In this document: positions 6,608 to 9,072 of the stretch, one piece after another
Layout of the letters: each line of letters opens with the position of its first letter
Position numbering within the stretch: the first letter of the stretch is position 1
Origin: Saliniplasma sp046497075
GTDB taxonomy: Archaea; Thermoplasmatota; Thermoplasmata; Halarchaeoplasmatales; Halarchaeoplasmataceae
Direction: 5' to 3'
NCBI GenBank assembly: GCA_046497075.1
Contig: JAWOGF010000070.1
Span: 1-9,072 of the forward strand
DNA length: 9,072 bases
The notes under the pieces: generated by a model
What the model was told of the DNA's origin: nothing
The model's input: the letters and a program-made list of their open reading frames with translations, nothing else
Database searches by the model: none
Position numbers and translations under genes: made by a program

Positions 6608-7184
6608 AGTTGAAAACAAAGACTACAGTCATACCGATGGTTAAAACTAAAAATACTACCGGATGAAGTGGCCACGTGAGTATGATAAGGCTGTAAAGCA
6701 TACTTCTTCTACCCATGGTGTATTCCCGATTTCCCCTGATAAACAAATTGCCTAGGTATACATCTGCTTTCTCTCCACTTATAGCTTCCAGTTTTTCTGG
6801 TGCGCTGCGAATCAGGAAAGTTATCCTGGTGAAATGTCTTAGACAGAGTAAAAGGTTAAAGAACGAAAATATCAACGTGAATATCATCAACCAGAATGGA
6901 TATCCTTCGTTTCCAAAAGGGCCTGGTAACGAGGTAGAGCTAAAACCAAAAAGAAAACCGATTAGTAGTACTGCAGTGGTGGCTAAAAATGTTACCGACA
7001 TTATCATGTTCCGAAGCTGATGGATCATCAAGATATGGTCCTTTTCTTTGAGGGTTATCTCGAACCAACTCACTATAGATTCATTGATCATATTTCGACG
7101 AGTGATCACATCTTTCCTTCCTGTGACTAAGAAGTATGTATAATGGTATCCCCAGAGGCATATGGAATATATTCCTATCAGCAT
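6597..7184 (-). CDS. DUF599-like integral membrane protein
   Basis: A 195-aa protein that I place in the DUF599 family by overall pattern. There is an N-terminal hydrophobic segment (1-20), a basic loop with RRNMINESIVSWFE, then a helix (59-81, SVTFLATTAVLLIGFLFG), another (96-118), a long loop, and a terminal helix (162-192) ending VVFVFNYDF, like the hydrophobic-then-YxxxF end of DUF599 members. No enzymatic motif is apparent and the family function is unknown. It is the first gene of a two-gene unit with the alpha/beta hydrolase. ATG 7184 is the first standard start in frame. The reading frame remains open and protein-like to 7205, and a ribosome-site-like GGTGA (7213-7209 on this strand) sits 6 nt before an in-frame ATA at 7202. 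The true N-terminus may therefore be a few residues longer. Confidence 0.75.
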   Translation of the reverse strand: MLIGIYSICLWGYHYTYFLVTGRKDVITRRNMINESIVSWFEITLKEKDHILMIHQLRNMIMSVTFLATTAVLLIGFLFGFSSTSLPGPFGNEGYPFWLMIFTLIFSFFNLLLCLRHFTRITFLIRSAPEKLEAISGEKADVYLGNLFIRGNREYTMGRRSMLYSLIILTWPLHPVVFLVLTIGMTVVFVFNYDF

Positions 7185-7225
7185 TATAGCAAAGGGATCT
7201 ATGTTTCATCACCTTGTATAATGAG

Positions 7226-7242
7226 AATGTATCAAATACATT
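7226..7242. repeat. 17-bp inverted repeat in the divergent intergenic region
   Basis: AATGTAT (7226-7232) and ATACATT (7236-7242) are perfect 7-bp inverted arms around CAA. The repeat sits in the roughly 128-bp gap between the minus-strand DUF599-like gene and the plus-strand GNAT gene, upstream of both. Symmetry and placement suit an operator for a dimeric regulator controlling one or both directions. No regulator gene adjoins it, and in AT-rich DNA such a repeat can occur by chance. Confidence 0.5.
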
Positions 7243-7273
7243 AATAATTAACGCTAATAGTATAGATAGGAAA

Positions 7274-7284
7274 GTTTATTTTGT
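7274..7284 (+). promoter_or_regulatory. Candidate TATA box of the GNAT gene
   Basis: GTTTATTTTG, preceded by purine-rich GGAAA, resembles a BRE plus TATA arrangement. It lies about 34 bp before the ATG at 7313, predicting a leader of around 10 nt. An AGGA (7299-7302) is the only Shine-Dalgarno-like sequence; it may fall upstream of or at the transcript start, so it may not be used. Confidence 0.4.
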
Positions 7285-7312
7285 TATTCAGATTATTTAG
7301 GAACGGATAATA

Positions 7313-8248
7313 ATGTATATTATCAAAGAATTCAGCGAAGACCATATCCCGGAGGCGGCTAATTTATTTGTTAAATCGTATGCTGAACAGAGAAAAAATC
7401 TTTCGCTCATACCTGAAAAGGATGATCTTTACGAACTTGTTCATTCTAAATTGTCAGATAGATCTGATAATCCTGGAGTAGCAGCCTTTGATGATGACAG
7501 ATTAATAGGATATATGATAGAAACATGGACTGCTGATAATTTCATGGGTGAGCGAACAGCATTTTCTTTAGGACTTTACTCTCACTCCTCGCTTCAAGAA
7601 AGAAGGGATATGATATATCAGAAGATGTACGAAGAATTGTCGATGATATGGGTGGAAAATCGATACTTTTCTCATATTTTTAGCTTCTGGGCACGTGATC
7701 ATGCACTTTCATTTCAGTTTTTCAGGTTGGGATTCGGAATGACACATTTTGAGTTGATGCGGGACATTTCCATGCCGGAAAAGAGTAGTCATGATATATC
7801 AGTACGTAAAATTCACTCGATTTCTTCGATCAAAAAATTGCATAAAAAAGAGATGCAGTATTACGAAAAGGCACCTTTATTTTGGGTAATAGAAGACAAT
7901 GGAGACTTTGATGAGAAGGTAGAAGGCGATTTTATAGCAGCCTTTATCGATGGGGAACCAGTGGGCTATATACACCTGAAAATCGATGATGCTGAAACAC
8001 AACTTTTTGCGGATAAGAAAACTGGACGTATCGCTGGAGCTTATGTAGATTCAGATTTTCGTAGAAAGGGTATTGGCACTGCTTTGTTACGAAAAGCCGT
8101 TGATTGGGCTAAGGAAAAAGATTTGGATCGCTTGTATGTCGAAGGGGAATCAGCTAACATAAAGGGTGGAAATTTCTGGATGAAACATTTCACCCCCGTC
8201 GTTTACACTGTTCGTAGATGTGTGGATAAAAGAGTTTTACAGATATAG
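7313..8248 (+). CDS. Tandem GNAT-fold N-acetyltransferase (two-domain)
   Basis: A 311-aa protein that reads as two GNAT modules. The C-terminal one (about 162-305) is canonical. It has FIAAFIDGEPVGYIHLKI as the central strands, RIAGAYVDSDFRRKGIGTAL (239-258) with the acetyl-CoA pyrophosphate loop R-R-K-G-I-G at 250-255, and LDRLYVEGESANIKGGNFW with a family-typical Asn near 282. The N-terminal half (1-152) has the fold's order, with IIKEFSEDHIPEAANLF, then VAAFDDDRLIGYMIE, but no clear R/Q-x-x-G-x-G/A loop, so it is probably degenerate and structural. This layout resembles double-GNAT enzymes such as mycothiol-synthase-like proteins. The acceptor is unknown. It is transcribed divergently from the DUF599/hydrolase unit and separated from the sulfur-transport genes by 87 nt. 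Confidence 0.85.
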   Translation: MYIIKEFSEDHIPEAANLFVKSYAEQRKNLSLIPEKDDLYELVHSKLSDRSDNPGVAAFDDDRLIGYMIETWTADNFMGERTAFSLGLYSHSSLQERRDMIYQKMYEELSMIWVENRYFSHIFSFWARDHALSFQFFRLGFGMTHFELMRDISMPEKSSHDISVRKIHSISSIKKLHKKEMQYYEKAPLFWVIEDNGDFDEKVEGDFIAAFIDGEPVGYIHLKIDDAETQLFADKKTGRIAGAYVDSDFRRKGIGTALLRKAVDWAKEKDLDRLYVEGESANIKGGNFWMKHFTPVVYTVRRCVDKRVLQI

Positions 8249-8296
8249 CATAAGTTCTCATTATCATAAATCCTATCAGAACTGCATCGATAAGTG

Positions 8297-8306
8297 TCAT
8301 ATATGA
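8297..8306. repeat. 10-bp palindrome and flanking direct repeat upstream of the YeeE/YedE genes
   Basis: TCATATATGA is a perfect palindrome containing a TATA-like core. It overlaps or lies between two TGTCA direct repeats (8295-8299 and 8307-8311). The AT-rich stretch to 8320 (AAATATAATT) also contains TATA-like sequence, so this region is the best promoter or operator candidate for the transporter pair, but the exact box cannot be fixed. Confidence 0.35.
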
Positions 8307-8324
8307 TGTCAAATATAATTAATT

Positions 8325-8330
8325 AGAGGA
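8325..8330 (+). promoter_or_regulatory. Ribosome binding site of the first YeeE/YedE gene
   Basis: AGAGGA lies 5 nt before the ATG at 8336 and decides that start. It implies a transcript with a leader, unlike the Nif3-like gene. Confidence 0.6.
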
Positions 8331-8335
8331 TCAAG

Positions 8336-8854
8336 ATGAATCCATTAACAGATGATTTATGGTCGCCGTACATCGTTGGGGCAGGTATCGGAGTACTGGT
8401 ATGGCTGAGCTTTATATTATCTAACAAAGCTATAGGGTGTTCTACCGCATATGCCAGGACATTCGGGATGTTGGAAAAGTTTGTTAGAGGGAAAAAGGTA
8501 GAAGAGAAACCATACTACAAAAAATTCGTACCGAAAATAGATTGGGAATGGATGCTGGTACTCGGAGTCGTTATCGGTGCTTTTTTGTCTTCGATCATAT
8601 CTGGAAGTTTCAGAATCGAGATGATACCCCTGGTATGGGAAGAGACCATAGGTTCAAGCTATATTATCAGATTAATAGGTGCTCTAATAGGAGGTATACT
8701 ACTTGGTTTTGGTGCTCGTATGGCCGGTGGATGTACAAGCGGCCACGGCATAAGCGGGACTATACAGCTTGCACTGAGCAGCTGGTTGGCATTCTTGTTT
8801 TTCTTCATTGGTGGGATACTGACTGCTTTTTTACTTTACGGAGGGGTTATCTAG
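8336..8854 (+). CDS. YeeE/YedE family sulfur-compound transporter, first half-protein
   Basis: An integral membrane protein of 172 aa, the usual size of the half-length YeeE/YedE proteins that occur as adjacent pairs. The family includes TsuA-type thiosulfate importers, and related members move other small sulfur- or selenium-containing species. Two conserved motifs are present: NKAIGCSTAYARTFG (30-44, Cys35) and GARMAGGCTSGHGISG (126-141, Cys133). The cysteines of these motifs are thought to guide the sulfur substrate through the pore. Hydrophobic segments lie at about 12-32, 72-92, 109-128 and 148-170. The start is fixed by AGAGGA 5 nt upstream. The stop TAG is directly followed by the ATG of the second half, and GGAGG (8840-8844) near its end serves that gene. 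The precise substrate is not readable from the sequence. Confidence 0.9.
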   Translation: MNPLTDDLWSPYIVGAGIGVLVWLSFILSNKAIGCSTAYARTFGMLEKFVRGKKVEEKPYYKKFVPKIDWEWMLVLGVVIGAFLSSIISGSFRIEMIPLVWEETIGSSYIIRLIGALIGGILLGFGARMAGGCTSGHGISGTIQLALSSWLAFLFFFIGGILTAFLLYGGVI

Positions 8855-9072
8855 ATGTTTGAAGGACTTCACGACAACAGGAAAAAACAGCTCGTCATCG
8901 GTTTCTTCATCGGCACTGCATTCGGTTTCCTACTGGATAGAGGTGGGGCTACCGATTTTAACATTATCACGAATCAATTACTACTCAAAGATTTTACCGT
9001 CCTCAAAATAATCTTCACAGCGATAATCATAGGGATGATCGGTGTACATATTATAGTTAGGTACTCTTCACC
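8855..9072 (+). CDS. YeeE/YedE family transporter, second half-protein (3' end outside window)
   Basis: Partial gene, about 72 codons visible, open to the window edge. It begins MFEGLHDNRKKQLVIGFFIG and continues FGFLLDRGGATDFNIITNQL then LLKDFTVLKIIFTAIIIGM. The GFLL-x-x-G-G-x-T-D and LLL-K-D-F-T-V-L-K segments are typical of the second member of split YeeE/YedE pairs. Two helices are visible, at about 13-27 and 51-68. The ATG directly abuts the previous stop, with GGAGG 10 nt upstream, so the two halves are cotranscribed and very probably form one transporter. A further Cys motif is expected beyond the window end. Confidence 0.88.
   Translation, partial: MFEGLHDNRKKQLVIGFFIGTAFGFLLDRGGATDFNIITNQLLLKDFTVLKIIFTAIIIGMIGVHIIVRYSS

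Noticed and set aside
6608..6619. TTG start of the alpha/beta hydrolase
   Set aside because: No ribosome site, and two in-frame ATGs follow closely (6607 and 6592).
6715..7020. Plus-strand open frame of 101 codons opposite the DUF599-like gene
   Set aside because: The opposite strand encodes a coherent membrane protein that aligns with a family pattern; this frame has no motif or promoter.
8542..8862. Shifted open frame of 106 codons inside the first YeeE/YedE gene
   Set aside because: It overlaps a transporter with both conserved Cys motifs, and its Trp/Arg/Cys-rich translation is typical of out-of-frame reading.
1..9072. Search for CRISPR arrays, tRNA/rRNA genes, insertion sequences and attachment sites
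   Set aside because: No regularly spaced repeats, cloverleaf sequence, rRNA-like blocks, transposase motifs or long terminal repeats were seen by reading both strands.

Overview
The window looks archaeal. TATA-like boxes sit about 25 bp ahead of probable transcript starts, at least one gene (the Nif3-like one) has no Shine-Dalgarno and looks leaderless, and operon-internal genes use GAGGTG/GGAGG-type ribosome sites. The DNA is moderately AT-rich, AGA/AGG/ATA codons are common, and many proteins are rich in Asp/Glu, which would suit a salt-tolerant lineage. I cannot assign a lineage from the sequence alone.

Layout. (1) At the left edge is a complete PLP-dependent class I/II aminotransferase (12-1079). 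(2) A four-gene same-strand operon follows (1159-4878): a TetR-family repressor, an ABC ATPase, and two paralogous ABC-2 type permeases. The genes overlap or are spaced by at most 9 nt. Ahead of it are a TATA box and a perfect 17-bp palindrome placed where transcription should start, so the system is probably an autoregulated exporter. Both permeases carry an extracytoplasmic insertion of about 120 residues after the first membrane helix. It has fibronectin-III/Ig-like sequence hallmarks and is the most unusual element here. (3) A 190-bp intergenic region holds a weak terminator candidate and two TATA boxes, and leads to a leaderless Nif3/DUF34-family metal protein (5069-5821). (4) Convergent to it, on the minus strand, is a two-gene unit: a DUF599-like membrane protein (to 7184) and a membrane-anchored alpha/beta hydrolase (to 5825). 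(5) A divergent region with a 17-bp inverted repeat separates this unit from a plus-strand double-GNAT acetyltransferase (7313-8248). (6) Next is a split YeeE/YedE-type sulfur-compound transporter pair: a complete first half (8336-8854) and a second half (from 8855) cut by the window end.

How they work together. The TetR-ABC-permease operon is one functional unit: the ATPase drives a probable heterodimeric permease, and TetR senses an unknown ligand. The two YeeE/YedE halves are expected to form one transporter. The hydrolase and DUF599 genes are translationally linked, but no shared pathway is evident. The aminotransferase, Nif3-like protein and GNAT protein look like independent genes.
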